From: an uncultured Acidimicrobiaceae bacterium
GTDB lineage: Bacteria > Actinomycetota > Acidimicrobiia > Acidimicrobiales > RAAP-2
Assembly: GCA_903873395.1 (NCBI GenBank)
Contig: CAIQOJ010000110.1
Coordinates: forward strand, 22,653-86,652
Direction of reading: 5' to 3'
DNA length: 64,000 nucleotides
A program made the translations under genes and the position numbers. Position 1 is the first letter of the stretch. Every line of letters starts with the position of its first letter. Below, piece after piece: positions 28,838-37,773 of the stretch. Below the pieces are notes generated by a model. It was given only the letters and a program-made list of their open reading frames with translations. It was not told the DNA's origin and did no database searches.

Positions 28838-30514
28838 ATGGTCGCCCCAGCCGCACTGGATCCCGTGCTCCTCTGTCGTGTCATCGGTACGTTCCGGGAC
28901 GGCTTGCGCACCCACCAGCAAGTCATCAATCGGCTCAACGTCTATCCGGTTCCTGATGGCGACACGGGTACCAACATGGCGCTGACGCTCGAGTCGGTGG
29001 CCGCTGAACTCGATGGTTTGGATGATCCGACGTTGACCGAAGCGTGCAAAGCCATTACGCACGGATCGCTCATGGGTGCCCGGGGCAACTCCGGGGTCAT
29101 CCTCTCGCAACTTCTTCGGGGACTGTCCGCGGGACTCGATGTCGCCGATGGCTCACCGGGACCTGCAGCGCTCGTCGAGGCCCTCGCCACTGCGGATCGA
29201 CTGGCCCGAGAAGCGGTCATGCGACCCGTCGAAGGAACCATCTTGACTGTGGCCCGTGGTGCTGCCGAGGGCGCTGCGGCAGTGGCGGGCGATGGGGCAA
29301 CACTTGTGTTGGTGGCCGAAGCGGCTCGGGCCGGTGCGCTCGAGGCGCTGGCTCGCACGCCTGACCTGCTCCCGGTTCTGGCTCAGGCCGGCGTGGTGGA
29401 TGCCGGAGGCACGGGGTACGTGCTCTTCTTCGATGCGCTTCTGAGCGTGCTCGACGGCCGGCCCATGCCCGAACCGCCTGAGCTGCCCGATGCGCCAGCG
29501 GCTCCGCAGCGCCGGGCGTCAGATCCCCAACCTGGGGATGAGGCGCACGCCGCGCTGGCTGGGTTGCGCTACGAGGTCATGTACCTGCTCGAAGCGGCCG
29601 ACGAGACGGTGCCGGCCTTCAAGGAGGTTTGGGCCGGTCTCGGCGACTCCATCGTCGTCGTGGGCGGGGAAGGACTGTGGAACTGCCACATTCACACCGA
29701 TGAGGTCGGCCCGGCGATCGAAGCCGCCCTCGATGCCGGACGCCCACGGAACATTCGGGTGACCGATCTGCTCGAGGAGGTCGAAGAAGAGCGCTGGGTG
29801 CGCGAGCACGCAGGCGAAGCCGAATCCGGTGCCTCGCACATCCCGCTCGGGCCGACCCCGGTGACCAGCGTGGTGGCCGTAGCCAGCGGAGACGGCATCG
29901 GTCGCATCTTCCGCTCCTTGGGCGCTCAGCGTCTGATCGCTGGTGGTCAGTCCATGAACCCATCGATCGCCGAGTTGGTGGCCGCGGTCGACGAGTTGGC
30001 ATCCGACGAGGTCATCGTGCTGCCCAACAACGGCAACATTCGCCCGGTGGCCAATCGGGTCGACGAGTTGAGTGCCAAGCGGGTCTGGGTGGTGCCCACC
30101 GAGACCATTGCCGAAGGTTTCGCCGCACTGATGGCCTACGACCCTGAAGCGGGCGGCCAGGCCAATGCCGAGGCCATGGAGGCCACAGCCCGCCGTGTCG
30201 TCCCTGGCGAAGTCACTCGGGCCGTCCGCGACTCGGAGACCGATGCAGGCCCAGTGCGCAGCGGAGACTGGCTCGGTCTCTCCAGGGACGGCATCGAGGT
30301 GGTGGAGGATTCGCTGGCTGCAGCAGCCTGCTCGTTGCTCGAGTTGTTGGTCACTGACGATCATGACCTGGTCACGATCATCGAGGGTGAGGGCTCAGGC
30401 GCAGCCGACACCCGACGGATCACCGAGTGGCTCAAAGAGGCTCGACCCGTGGTCGAGACCGAGGTCCACCACGGCGGCCAACCGCTCTACCCCTACCTGT
30501 TCTCTATCGAGTGA
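28838..30514 (+). CDS. fakA: FakA/DAK2-domain kinase subunit (YloV-like)
   Basis: FakA-type proteins bind ATP and phosphorylate fatty acids presented by a FakB protein. The 558-residue chain has an N-terminal DhaL/DAK2 domain with NRLNVYPVPDGDTGTNM (Asp ligands for Mg-ATP), GARGNSGVILSQLLRG and VDAGGTGYVLFFDAL. A middle domain with NCHIHTDEVGPAIE follows, then a C-terminal DegV-like domain with GGQSMNPSI and VLPNNGNI. No fakB is adjacent, so the fatty-acid role is inferred from family. It leads recG with a 13-bp gap. Confidence 0.9.
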   Translation: MVAPAALDPVLLCRVIGTFRDGLRTHQQVINRLNVYPVPDGDTGTNMALTLESVAAELDGLDDPTLTEACKAITHGSLMGARGNSGVILSQLLRGLSAGLDVADGSPGPAALVEALATADRLAREAVMRPVEGTILTVARGAAEGAAAVAGDGATLVLVAEAARAGALEALARTPDLLPVLAQAGVVDAGGTGYVLFFDALLSVLDGRPMPEPPELPDAPAAPQRRASDPQPGDEAHAALAGLRYEVMYLLEAADETVPAFKEVWAGLGDSIVVVGGEGLWNCHIHTDEVGPAIEAALDAGRPRNIRVTDLLEEVEEERWVREHAGEAESGASHIPLGPTPVTSVVAVASGDGIGRIFRSLGAQRLIAGGQSMNPSIAELVAAVDELASDEVIVLPNNGNIRPVANRVDELSAKRVWVVPTETIAEGFAALMAYDPEAGGQANAEAMEATARRVVPGEVTRAVRDSETDAGPVRSGDWLGLSRDGIEVVEDSLAAAACSLLELLVTDDHDLVTIIEGEGSGAADTRRITEWLKEARPVVETEVHHGGQPLYPYLFSIE

Positions 30515-30527
30515 CCCCTCCGGCCGA

Positions 30528-32819
30528 GTGACCCCTGTGGCGTCAGAAGGCAACGACGCTGCTTCGCCGACAGACCAACCGCCTGGCCGCCCGGTCGAGC
30601 GGCGCCTTGGTCAGTTGGCCGAACTGCCTGTCACCGTGCTGCACGGGGTCGGGGATCGGGTTGCCTCGGATCTGGGTGAGTTGGGCATCGTCACCGTGCT
30701 CGACCTCCTCACCCACTACCCACGGCGGTACGTGGATGGCACCCGCATGGTCACTCTGGGGGAGCTCGTAGAAGGAGACAAGGCAACGGTGTTGGCCCGG
30801 GTCTCTCGGGTTACTGCACCGCCGTCACGAGGTGGCCGAGGGAGAGGCCGTGCGCCGTCCCGGGTTTCCCTGCAGGTAACCGATGGTCGAGGGCATCTCA
30901 CCGTGGTGTTCTTCAACCAGCCATGGCGAGCCAAACAGCTTCCTGTGGGGGCACTGGCGCTGTTCTTCGGCCCGGTCGCCTCCTACCGGGGTGCGCTGCA
31001 GATGGTGAACCCGACGGCCGAGGTGCTCCAATCGGCCGACGAGCCCAACAGAGAGTCGGGGGAAGCATCACCCAGGGGAGGCGTGCCCGAGGAAGGGTTT
31101 GGTGGCCGGGTCTATCCGGTCTACCCACTCTCGGAGAAGGCCGGCCTCACCTCGGCTCGTATCTCCCGGTTGGTCCACGAGGCTCTCGACCGGGCCGGCG
31201 CGTTCGCTGATCCCGTGCCGGAGTCCGATCGGGAGCGCCTAGATCTACAGGCTCGAACCCCGGCGTTCGCAGGGATCCACCGTCCCCGTTCCGTGGGCGA
31301 GGTGGAGCCAGCCCGGCGCCGCTTAGCCTTCGACGAACTACTCCGCCTCCAGCTGGCGCTGGTGCTGCGACGGTCCCGCCTGGAAGAGGATGCCCGAGGC
31401 ATCCGCCACATCGTCGCCCGTTCCGATGGGACCCCCACGCTGGTCGAGCGCTTCGTGGCTGGTCTGCCGTTTGCCCTCACCAGCGCACAGGTGAGGGCGA
31501 TCGATGTACTGATTGGCGACCTGGCGAGCCCACTTCCCATGCACCGACTCCTCCAGGGTGACGTGGGCGCCGGCAAGACGGTGGTGGCACTGGCCGCCCT
31601 TCTCATCGGCATCGAAGGAGGACATCAGGGGGCGTTGATGGCCCCCACGGAGGTGCTTGCCGAGCAGCACGCCACCGGCATAGGACGCCTCGTGGAAGGC
31701 TTGATGGTGCCCGACCCGACCACGCTCGAGGGCAGCCGTCCACTTCGAGTGACACTGTTAACCAGTCGGACCTCGGCCGCCGAGCGGGCTGGGATCCATG
31801 CCGGATTGGCAGACGGCAACGTCGATCTCGTGGTCGGTACTCATGCGCTCTTGACCGACAGTGTGACCTTCCGTTCCTTGGGTGTGGCCGTCATCGACGA
31901 GCAGCATCGATTCGGAGTGGAGCAACGAGCCGCGCTGCGAGACAAGGGTCGAGGTGCGGACCAACAAGGAAGTGACCCTGATCTGTTGGTCATGACAGCT
32001 ACCCCCATTCCTCGCACGGCGGCAATGGTCGTCTTCGGCGACCTGGACATGACCATCATCGACGAACTCCCACCAGGGCGCCTGCCGGTGGTGACCCGGT
32101 GGGCCCGCACCCCGCTCGAGGAGGAAGAGGCTTGGGCCACCATCCGCGAGCAAGTGGGGGTAGGACGACGGGCCTTCGTTGTCTGCCCGCTGGTCGAAGG
32201 ATCCGACAAGATCGCTGCTGCTTCGGCGGTAACCGAGGCGAACCGCCTAGCCGAAGGCGAGCTGGCCGGGTTGCGTGTCGGACTGCTGCATGGCCAGATG
32301 AGGCCTGCTGACAAAGAGGCCGCCATGGATGCCTTTCGGACTGGCGAACTCGACGTGCTGGTGTCGACCACGGTCATCGAGGTGGGAGTCGACGTGCCCG
32401 ACGCGTCGGTCATGGTGATCGAGGACGCCGACCGGTTCGGTATCGCTCAGTTGCATCAGTTGCGAGGTCGGGTGGGCCGCAATGGCGAACAGGCTTGGTG
32501 CTTTCTTCTGTCGGGATCTGAGAGCCCCGAATCCGAGGCTCGCCTGACCGCTCTCGAGAAGAGCACCGACGGCTTCGTCTTGGCCGATGTTGACCTGGAG
32601 TTGCGAGGCGAGGGGACAATTCTGGGTGCTCGGCAGAAGGGTCGGTCCGACCTGCGACTAGCCCGGCTGTTGTCCGACCGGGACCTGGTGGCCGATGCTC
32701 GAAACGTTGCCGAGGCCCTCGTTGGCGCCGATCCCCACCTGACACATCACCCACTGCTTGTTGAGGAGCTTCGACTATTCGTCGACGATGACGAGGCCGA
32801 GTTCCTGTTCAAGAGCTGA
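30528..32819 (+). CDS. recG: ATP-dependent DNA helicase RecG
   Basis: RecG remodels stalled replication forks and Holliday junctions. The 763-residue protein has an N-terminal wedge/OB domain (VTVLHGVGDRVASDLGEL, LLTHYPRRYVDGT), then SF2 motifs: Walker A QGDVGAGKTVVA, MAPTEVLAEQHA, VGTHALL, DEQHRFGVEQR, TATPIPRT, and the C-terminal ATTVIEVGVDVP-type TTVIEVGVDVPDA, QLRGRVGR and the RecG tail ADVDLELRGEG. I chose the GTG at 30528, 13 bp after fakA; a GTG at 30537 is possible. It is usually followed by rsmD, but here two thioesterase-like genes intervene. Confidence 0.96.
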   Translation: MTPVASEGNDAASPTDQPPGRPVERRLGQLAELPVTVLHGVGDRVASDLGELGIVTVLDLLTHYPRRYVDGTRMVTLGELVEGDKATVLARVSRVTAPPSRGGRGRGRAPSRVSLQVTDGRGHLTVVFFNQPWRAKQLPVGALALFFGPVASYRGALQMVNPTAEVLQSADEPNRESGEASPRGGVPEEGFGGRVYPVYPLSEKAGLTSARISRLVHEALDRAGAFADPVPESDRERLDLQARTPAFAGIHRPRSVGEVEPARRRLAFDELLRLQLALVLRRSRLEEDARGIRHIVARSDGTPTLVERFVAGLPFALTSAQVRAIDVLIGDLASPLPMHRLLQGDVGAGKTVVALAALLIGIEGGHQGALMAPTEVLAEQHATGIGRLVEGLMVPDPTTLEGSRPLRVTLLTSRTSAAERAGIHAGLADGNVDLVVGTHALLTDSVTFRSLGVAVIDEQHRFGVEQRAALRDKGRGADQQGSDPDLLVMTATPIPRTAAMVVFGDLDMTIIDELPPGRLPVVTRWARTPLEEEEAWATIREQVGVGRRAFVVCPLVEGSDKIAAASAVTEANRLAEGELAGLRVGLLHGQMRPADKEAAMDAFRTGELDVLVSTTVIEVGVDVPDASVMVIEDADRFGIAQLHQLRGRVGRNGEQAWCFLLSGSESPESEARLTALEKSTDGFVLADVDLELRGEGTILGARQKGRSDLRLARLLSDRDLVADARNVAEALVGADPHLTHHPLLVEELRLFVDDDEAEFLFKS

Positions 32820-32910
32820 TTCGAAACCTTGGTCATGTCTCGGTCAACCCCAGGTCCCGCCTCACGAGTGGGGTGATTACGGATGGTGGTTCGATTCCTG
32901 ATGCCTCCAG

Positions 32911-32950
32911 CCTTCAGGAATGACCAGCGACCTTCAGGAATGACCAGCGA
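32911..32950. repeat. 20-bp perfect tandem duplication upstream of the first thioesterase-like gene
   Basis: The unit CCTTCAGGAATGACCAGCGA occurs at 32911-32930 and 32931-32950 without mismatch, 57 bp before the ATG at 33008. The rest of the 188-bp gap after recG shows no gene. Confidence 0.92.
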
Positions 32951-33007
32951 CCGAATTGCACCCGTGGGCCATTGATTCGAGTCGGTGCCCGATGTTTCGA
33001 TTGACGT

Positions 33008-33853
33008 ATGCAGGAGGCTCACGCCGAGAACGCGCTGGAACCTGATGGGCCCATCGCGCCTATTTTCTCCATCCACACCTGGAATCAGGACGAGGACCAC
33101 GACCGTGCTCTTGCACCGCTCTTGGATGGCCATCGGATCATCGGAATCAAGCGCCCTGAGCGTCTGGGGATTGGACGATGGGGCGTGCAGCGCCGTTGGG
33201 TGACCAACGCCATCGCCCAGATTGATGCCTCAGGGGTAGAGGGACCGTTGCACCTCTTGGGCTGGTCCAACGGGGGAAGGCTGGCCTTTGCTGTCGCCAC
33301 CGAGTTGCGTCGGCAGGGTCGAGCGGTGGCTTGGATCGGAGCGATCGACGTCCCCGGCGAATGGCCAGGCCGACTGTCTCGACTCGGTGTGTTCCGACAG
33401 CTCTGGGCTCAGGATCACTCGCCGGTCTATCGGCGGGCACTCCTGAAGAAGGCTGCTGTGTCCCGGCCCAAGTATGCGTTGTTTGCGTTGGCCGCTGTTC
33501 TCCTGCGTCCCTTTCGAACCATGACGTTCGTTAAGAAGCGGTCCCAGGGCAAGGTCTTCCGCTATCTCGACCCCGCAATGCGAGAGGTCTGGCAACTCTC
33601 CTGGTCCTATCGATTCCAGGTCATCGATGTACCTCTGGCCCTCTACGCGTGCACCAAGACGACGCAGCGTGAGGGCTTTGGGGACGAGATGCTCCGTTGG
33701 AAACCCTTCGCTGGCGCAGGTATTCGGTCCTATCCGATCGAGGGCGATCACTTCACGCTGTTCGACCCCGAAAACATTGGAGGTCTGGCTGGCGCAATCG
33801 TCACCTCGATCGATGATCTTGCGCGCCAAACTCCCCAGTTGGCGGCACGATGA
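33008..33853 (+). CDS. Thioesterase-like alpha/beta hydrolase, copy 1
   Basis: This 281-residue protein resembles PF00975-type thioesterases that release acyl or peptidyl chains from carrier proteins. The nucleophile elbow is HLLGWSNGG (Ser), a later VPLALYACTK strand probably carries or precedes the acid, and EGDHFTLFDPENI supplies the His. The start is the ATG at 33008 with no clear ribosome site. It is a paralogue of the gene at 34339: both have IFSIHTW at the start, DHRIIGI/RPVIGI, and LGxGRWGV. It lies inside the recG-rsmD interval and no carrier or synthetase gene adjoins it. Confidence 0.75.
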   Translation: MQEAHAENALEPDGPIAPIFSIHTWNQDEDHDRALAPLLDGHRIIGIKRPERLGIGRWGVQRRWVTNAIAQIDASGVEGPLHLLGWSNGGRLAFAVATELRRQGRAVAWIGAIDVPGEWPGRLSRLGVFRQLWAQDHSPVYRRALLKKAAVSRPKYALFALAAVLLRPFRTMTFVKKRSQGKVFRYLDPAMREVWQLSWSYRFQVIDVPLALYACTKTTQREGFGDEMLRWKPFAGAGIRSYPIEGDHFTLFDPENIGGLAGAIVTSIDDLARQTPQLAAR

Positions 33854-34338
33854 GGCCCGCCATTGGTGGTGGGAGGCGCCGTCGTGAGCCGTTAGAACAT
33901 CCCGGCCAGACGTTCCTCGACGCCCGAGTCCACCCAGAGGTCTCCCGGGCGACCCACTGATCCATCGCCCAGCGGGCGACCCACTGATCCATCGCCCAGC
34001 GGGCGACTGCACCGGTATCGGCCGACACTTCCTGTCACGGGGATGGGCACGGAGCCAGTCAGTCAACAACCACTGTGGGCAGTCGTACCCGACTCCCTGC
34101 ACACCGAACTCCAGGGCACCAAGCAGTGAGGTCTTCGATCTCTAGCAAAGGAACTTCGTGATCTTTGGCAGCGAATGGAGATGAGGGATGAGTGGGTCCT
34201 TCATCAACGGCGGCGACTTCGGACGGCCGCGTTGTCCTGTCTTCGGCGACCGTAACGAAGCCGGCCTGCAACGTTCTGCCACCGACCTGCACCACGCCAT
34301 GACTTGGGTCACACCTCGATTGTTGGTGGGATGGAGAT
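33854..34338. other. 485-bp gap between the two thioesterase-like genes
   Basis: I see no supported gene here. Reading frames on both strands lack family motifs and plausible ribosome sites. The only structure is the tandem repeat at 33947-34007. It could be the decayed remains of a gene duplication, but I cannot align it to either paralogue by eye. Confidence 0.6.
33947..34007. repeat. 27-bp perfect tandem duplication, each unit a small hairpin
   Basis: A 27-bp unit starting GGGCGACCCACTGATCC occurs at 33947-33973 and 33974-34000, followed by a partial third GGGCGAC. Within each unit GGGCGA pairs with TCGCCC. Confidence 0.92.
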
Positions 34339-35229
34339 ATGGGCGGGAGCGTTCTAGGAACTCGAAACCCAGATCGTGCAGGGTTACCCCCGATTTTCTC
34401 CATCCACACCTGGGACCAGGACGATGCTCACGACCGAGCGCTGGCGCCACATCTGGGTGGCCGTCCCGTCATCGGCATTGCCCGACCCAGCGAACTGGGC
34501 CTCGGCCGATGGGGTGTGGAGCAGCGTTGGGTGGACAACGCCATCGACCAGATCGATGCTTCGGGCACGACGGGACCGGTGTATCTCATGGGGTGGTCGG
34601 CGGGCGGAAAGTTGGCGTTTGCCGTGGCATCCGAACTCCGACGTCGACGCCGTCATGTGGCCTGGATAGGGATTCTGGATGTGCAGGCCGAGTGGCCGGG
34701 CCGGCTGACTCGGCTTGGGGTCTATCTGCAACTTCGACGTCGAGAACGGACGCCTTCGTATCGCAGAAATCTAAGGCGCCAGGTTCGTCGGCGGAATGGG
34801 TATGCAGTGGCCGCCTTGGCATCGGTTCCACTACGACCTCTTCGTGGCACATCGCTGCTCGACCGATGGTCCCACCGATCGTGGGTACGGCTCCTCGACC
34901 CCTCGCTATGTGAGGTATTCCAACTGCTCTATGCACTGGGCCATGGACCCATCGACGTACCAATTGCCGTGTTCTCCACCGCCGGTCGGGCGACCGAGGC
35001 CGGTGACGAGGCGCTCTGGTGGGGCCTCTTCGCACACGGCGGCCTCCGCTGCTACTCGGTCGGTGGCGGCCATTTCGACATGTTCGCACCGAAGCACATC
35101 GTCGATCTGGCTGAAGCCATCGGTACGTCGATCAATGATGCCGCATGGGACCAGGAGCGCAGGGGAGATGTCGTCGTGACCATGCACCGCACGGGCGAGA
35201 GTCCCGACAGCACGCCGATACCCGCGTGA
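34339..35229 (+). CDS. Thioesterase-like alpha/beta hydrolase, copy 2
   Basis: This 296-residue protein is a close paralogue of the gene at 33008, with about two thirds identity over the N-terminal 60 residues by eye. The nucleophile elbow is YLMGWSAGG and the His lies in GGGHFDMFAPKHI. After VWPGRLTRLGV the middle is Arg-rich (LRRRERTPSYRR), and the C terminus extends past the last helix. The ATG at 34339 has GGAG close upstream with tight spacing. As with copy 1, a carrier-bound or CoA thioester substrate is inferred from the fold only. Confidence 0.75.
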   Translation: MGGSVLGTRNPDRAGLPPIFSIHTWDQDDAHDRALAPHLGGRPVIGIARPSELGLGRWGVEQRWVDNAIDQIDASGTTGPVYLMGWSAGGKLAFAVASELRRRRRHVAWIGILDVQAEWPGRLTRLGVYLQLRRRERTPSYRRNLRRQVRRRNGYAVAALASVPLRPLRGTSLLDRWSHRSWVRLLDPSLCEVFQLLYALGHGPIDVPIAVFSTAGRATEAGDEALWWGLFAHGGLRCYSVGGGHFDMFAPKHIVDLAEAIGTSINDAAWDQERRGDVVVTMHRTGESPDSTPIPA

Positions 35230-35281
35230 CCGTGCCCACGTCGCACATCTTCACTCGTGGATGTTGATGTCCTGATGGGAA

Positions 35282-35296
35282 CTCGGAGGAACCGAG
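35282..35296. promoter_or_regulatory. Small dyad in the -35 region of rsmD
   Basis: CTCGG-AGGAA-CCGAG lies 11 bp before the rsmD -10 box; it may be an operator or chance. Confidence 0.25.
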
Positions 35297-35307
35297 GTAT
35301 CCGCCGG

Positions 35308-35313
35308 TAGGGT
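35308..35313 (+). promoter_or_regulatory. -10 box of rsmD operon (leaderless)
   Basis: TAGGGT lies 6 nt before the ATG at 35320. Confidence 0.5.
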
Positions 35314-35319
35314 GCCTTC

Positions 35320-35877
35320 ATGCGTGTGATCGGTGGCGACCATCGCGGTCGGCGGTTGACGGCTGTCGTGGGTGACAATGTTCGACCGACCTCGGACCGC
35401 GTGCGTGAGGCCATGTTCGACATCCTCTTCAGTCTGGGCGGTGTGGATGGCCTCCAGGTCCTCGACCTGTTTGCCGGGACTGGAGCTCTGGGCATCGAGG
35501 CACTTTCCCGTGGGGCGTCGTCGGTCACCTTCGTCGAGAACGACCGCCGTACCGCCCAGACCGTGCGCGCCAATCTGGCTGCTGTGGGCCTGACGGATGC
35601 CGAGTCTTCTGGGGACGCAACCGTCGTGGTGGCTGATGCCGAGTCCTGGGTCCACTCGACGCAGGCTCGGTACGATCTCGCTTTCTGTGACCCTCCCTAC
35701 GGCTTCTCTGGTTGGGCGAAACTGCTCGATCATCTGCCTTCCGACGTGGCCGTACTCGAGTCTGGTGCGCAGCTCGAGATGCCCGAGGATTGGGAAGTCC
35801 TCAGATCGAAGCGGTACGGGACTACCATCGTCACCGTCGCCCGGTCGGAGCGGGCTGACCGGAAAGGTGTCTCGTGA
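35320..35877 (+). CDS. rsmD: 16S rRNA (guanine966-N2)-methyltransferase
   Basis: RsmD methylates G966 of 16S rRNA using SAM. The 185-residue protein starts MRVIGGDHRGRRL, has RPTSDRVREAMFDIL, the SAM-binding LDLFAGTGALGIEALSRGA, VENDRR and the catalytic DPPYGF. The C terminus is slightly long and basic. A leaderless -10 box sets the ATG. Its stop overlaps the coaD start (GTGA), so it opens the rsmD-coaD-sepIVA-like-yceD operon. Confidence 0.95.
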   Translation: MRVIGGDHRGRRLTAVVGDNVRPTSDRVREAMFDILFSLGGVDGLQVLDLFAGTGALGIEALSRGASSVTFVENDRRTAQTVRANLAAVGLTDAESSGDATVVVADAESWVHSTQARYDLAFCDPPYGFSGWAKLLDHLPSDVAVLESGAQLEMPEDWEVLRSKRYGTTIVTVARSERADRKGVS

Positions 35878-36356
35878 GGATCGCTCTCATTCCAGGGTCG
35901 TTCGACCCGGTGCACAATGGGCACCTGGAGGTCATTGAGCGGGCGGCCAGCCTGTTCGATGAAGTCGTGGTTGCCGCCCTGCGCAACCCCCAGAAGTCCG
36001 AGTCCCTGTTCGACCTCGACGAGCGGCGCGACATGCTCGAGGAGACGGTGGCCCACTTGGCCAACGTCCGCATCGTGTCGGTGGCCACCTTGGTCGTTAA
36101 CGTGGCCGAGGACGTGGGTGCGAGCGCCATCGTCAAGGGCCTACGAGCAGTGTCCGACTTTGAGAACGAACTGCAGATGGCGCAGATGAACAAGCAGCTC
36201 TCGGGAGTCGAGACGCTCTTCATCCCGACGAGTTCGGCGTATTCGTTCGTGGCCTCGAGGCTGCTGCGTGAAGTGGCCCGCTTCGGCGGCGATGTGGCTG
36301 CCTTCGTGCCGCCACCAGTGGCCAAGCGACTCCAGGAGAAGTTCAGCGATGAGTGA
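35874..36356 (+). CDS. coaD: Phosphopantetheine adenylyltransferase
   Basis: CoaD makes dephospho-CoA from 4'-phosphopantetheine and ATP, the penultimate step of CoA synthesis. The 160-residue protein shows the nucleotidyltransferase motif GSFDPVHNGHLEVI with the HxGH His pair, then VKGLRAVSDFENELQMAQMN and a late SSAYSFVASRLLREVARFGGD, all typical. The GTG at 35874 overlaps the rsmD stop by 4 bp; the stop in turn overlaps the next start by 8 bp. Confidence 0.97.
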   Translation: MRIALIPGSFDPVHNGHLEVIERAASLFDEVVVAALRNPQKSESLFDLDERRDMLEETVAHLANVRIVSVATLVVNVAEDVGASAIVKGLRAVSDFENELQMAQMNKQLSGVETLFIPTSSAYSFVASRLLREVARFGGDVAAFVPPPVAKRLQEKFSDE

Positions 36357-36939
36357 TCTCTTCGACGATCTCGACGATCAAGTGGAAGCGGTGGCTGACG
36401 ATGACACCGAGGCCTACCTGGCTGACGCACTAGCGCTCGTCAACACCGCCAAGGCCATGCCGTTGTCGTCCTCGGTCCTCGTGCAGCGAGAGGAGTTGGT
36501 CGAACTCTTGGAGATCGCCCTCCAGCGCCTTCCTGAGGAGTTGCGAGAAGCCCGACGGATGCTGGCCGACCGTGAAGCCTTCGTGGCTGAGTCGCAGCGC
36601 ACGGCTGACGGGATCATGGAAGAGGGTCGCATCCATGCCGAGCGCATGGTGCAGCGCACCGAAGTGGTCCGCCAGGCCAACCATGTGGCGCAGCGGATCC
36701 TGGACGATGCCAATGAAGAGGCCCGCCGCAGGCGCCATGAAGTCGACGACTACGTCGGCCGTCAACTGGCCCGTTTCGAGATCGTGCTCGACCGCACGCT
36801 CAAGACGGTGCAGGCCGGTCGCGAGAAACTCCAGCCCGCACCGATGCCCAACGTGGAGATCGGCGACCAAGGCGACACCATTGTCACCGCACCTGGATCC
36901 GAGGAAGCCGAGGCGTTCTTCGACCAGGACCTCGACTGA
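36349..36939 (+). CDS. DivIVA-like coiled-coil protein (SepIVA-like)
   Basis: This 196-residue protein has an acidic N terminus (MSDLFDDLDDQVEAVADDD), then a long coiled coil from about residue 40 to 160 with SSSVLVQREELVELLEIAL, ARRMLADREAF and ILDDANEEARRRRHEVDDYV, and an acidic tail. In mycobacteria the equivalent position, before the DUF177 gene and rnc, is held by SepIVA (Rv2927c), a division-associated DivIVA-like protein; I base the call on this synteny and the coiled coil. The ATG overlaps the end of coaD by 8 bp. Confidence 0.7.
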   Translation: MSDLFDDLDDQVEAVADDDTEAYLADALALVNTAKAMPLSSSVLVQREELVELLEIALQRLPEELREARRMLADREAFVAESQRTADGIMEEGRIHAERMVQRTEVVRQANHVAQRILDDANEEARRRRHEVDDYVGRQLARFEIVLDRTLKTVQAGREKLQPAPMPNVEIGDQGDTIVTAPGSEEAEAFFDQDLD

Positions 36940-36946
36940 GGCCTCG

Positions 36947-37576
36947 GTGGCTCCCGTCGAGCCCCCGGTGGCGTCATCCGCTGAGGGGTTGCCGCAGCCA
37001 GAAGATCATGCCGGCCCCGATGTCCGGCGCGGCCAGATGGACGCCAGTCGACCTGATCGGCGCCCGTTCCGAGTGCAGGTGGCCGCCCTACGCAAGCAGA
37101 ACGGCACGACTCGTGATGAGCATCGGTCTGGCCCGATCGCTGACTTGGGCGCAGTGTCGGTCACGGTGCCCGCCGCCGAAGACGTCACCTGTGACCTCAC
37201 CCTGACGTCGTTTCCCGGCGGGATCACGGTGACCGGGCAGGTCCGAGCACCTTGGGTGGGGGAGTGCCGGCGGTGCGGTGGGTCGGTGGAAGGCACGGCG
37301 ATGGCCGAGGTCCGTGAGCACTACGCCCCCAAAGAAGGCAAGGTCGGCGACGAGGAGGCCTACCCGTTGGTGGGCGACGAGATCGACCTGGAACCTTTGG
37401 CTCGAGATGCGGTGCTGCTCGGCTTGCCTCTGGCCCCCCTGTGTGATGCCGACTGCCAGGGCTTGTGCCCCACCTGTGGGGCGAATCGCAACACGGATAC
37501 CTGTGCCTGCGAGGCGCCGCTGGACCCCCGGTGGGCGGCCCTGGACACCCTGCGTGACGAGGGCCCGCCAACTTGA
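36947..37576 (+). CDS. yceD: DUF177/YceD family protein
   Basis: This 209-residue protein belongs to DUF177, linked to 23S rRNA accumulation and usually encoded just before rpmF, as here. It has RPFRVQVAALRKQ, an ECRRCGGSVEG pair of Cys in the middle, and a C-terminal CDADCQGLCPTCGANRN and TCAC, a possible zinc site. The GTG at 36947 has TGAGG upstream and lies 7 bp after the previous stop; an ATG at 37037 would remove a disordered N terminus of 30 residues. rpmF follows 17 bp after the stop. Confidence 0.88.
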   Translation: MAPVEPPVASSAEGLPQPEDHAGPDVRRGQMDASRPDRRPFRVQVAALRKQNGTTRDEHRSGPIADLGAVSVTVPAAEDVTCDLTLTSFPGGITVTGQVRAPWVGECRRCGGSVEGTAMAEVREHYAPKEGKVGDEEAYPLVGDEIDLEPLARDAVLLGLPLAPLCDADCQGLCPTCGANRNTDTCACEAPLDPRWAALDTLRDEGPPT

Positions 37577-37578
37577 CC

Positions 37579-37584
37579 TAGGAT
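37579..37584 (+). promoter_or_regulatory. -10 box of rpmF-plsX
   Basis: TAGGAT ends 9 nt before the rpmF ATG at 37594 and overlaps the gap after yceD, so rpmF may also have its own promoter. Confidence 0.45.
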
Positions 37585-37593
37585 GTCGCCCCT

Positions 37594-37773
37594 ATGGCCG
37601 TCCCAAAGAAGAAGACCTCTAAGGCGAAGAGCCGCAGCCGCCGAGCATCCAACTGGGTGCTCAAGGTACCGGCGCGCTCCGTCTGCCCCCAATGCCAGAC
37701 CGCGAAGCAGCCTCACGTGGTGTGTCCGACCTGCGGTTGGTATAAGGGCCGTCAGGCTCTCGACGTCGACTAG
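37594..37773 (+). CDS. rpmF: 50S ribosomal protein L32
   Basis: This 59-residue ribosomal protein begins MAVPKKKTSKAKSRSRRA, the standard L32 start, and has a zinc ribbon formed by VCPQCQ and VCPTCGWYKGR. It is the zinc-binding form. The TAG stop at 37771-37773 overlaps the GTG start of plsX by one base, linking ribosomal protein and phospholipid genes as in most bacteria. Confidence 0.96.
   Translation: MAVPKKKTSKAKSRSRRASNWVLKVPARSVCPQCQTAKQPHVVCPTCGWYKGRQALDVD

Noticed and set aside
32889..32900. GGTTCGATTCC resembling a tRNA T-loop
   Set aside because: The flanking bases do not pair as a T stem and no acceptor, D or anticodon arm surrounds it.
34142..34450. Overlapping frames between the two thioesterase-like genes
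   Set aside because: No motif, no ribosome site, and they run into the second thioesterase-like gene out of frame.
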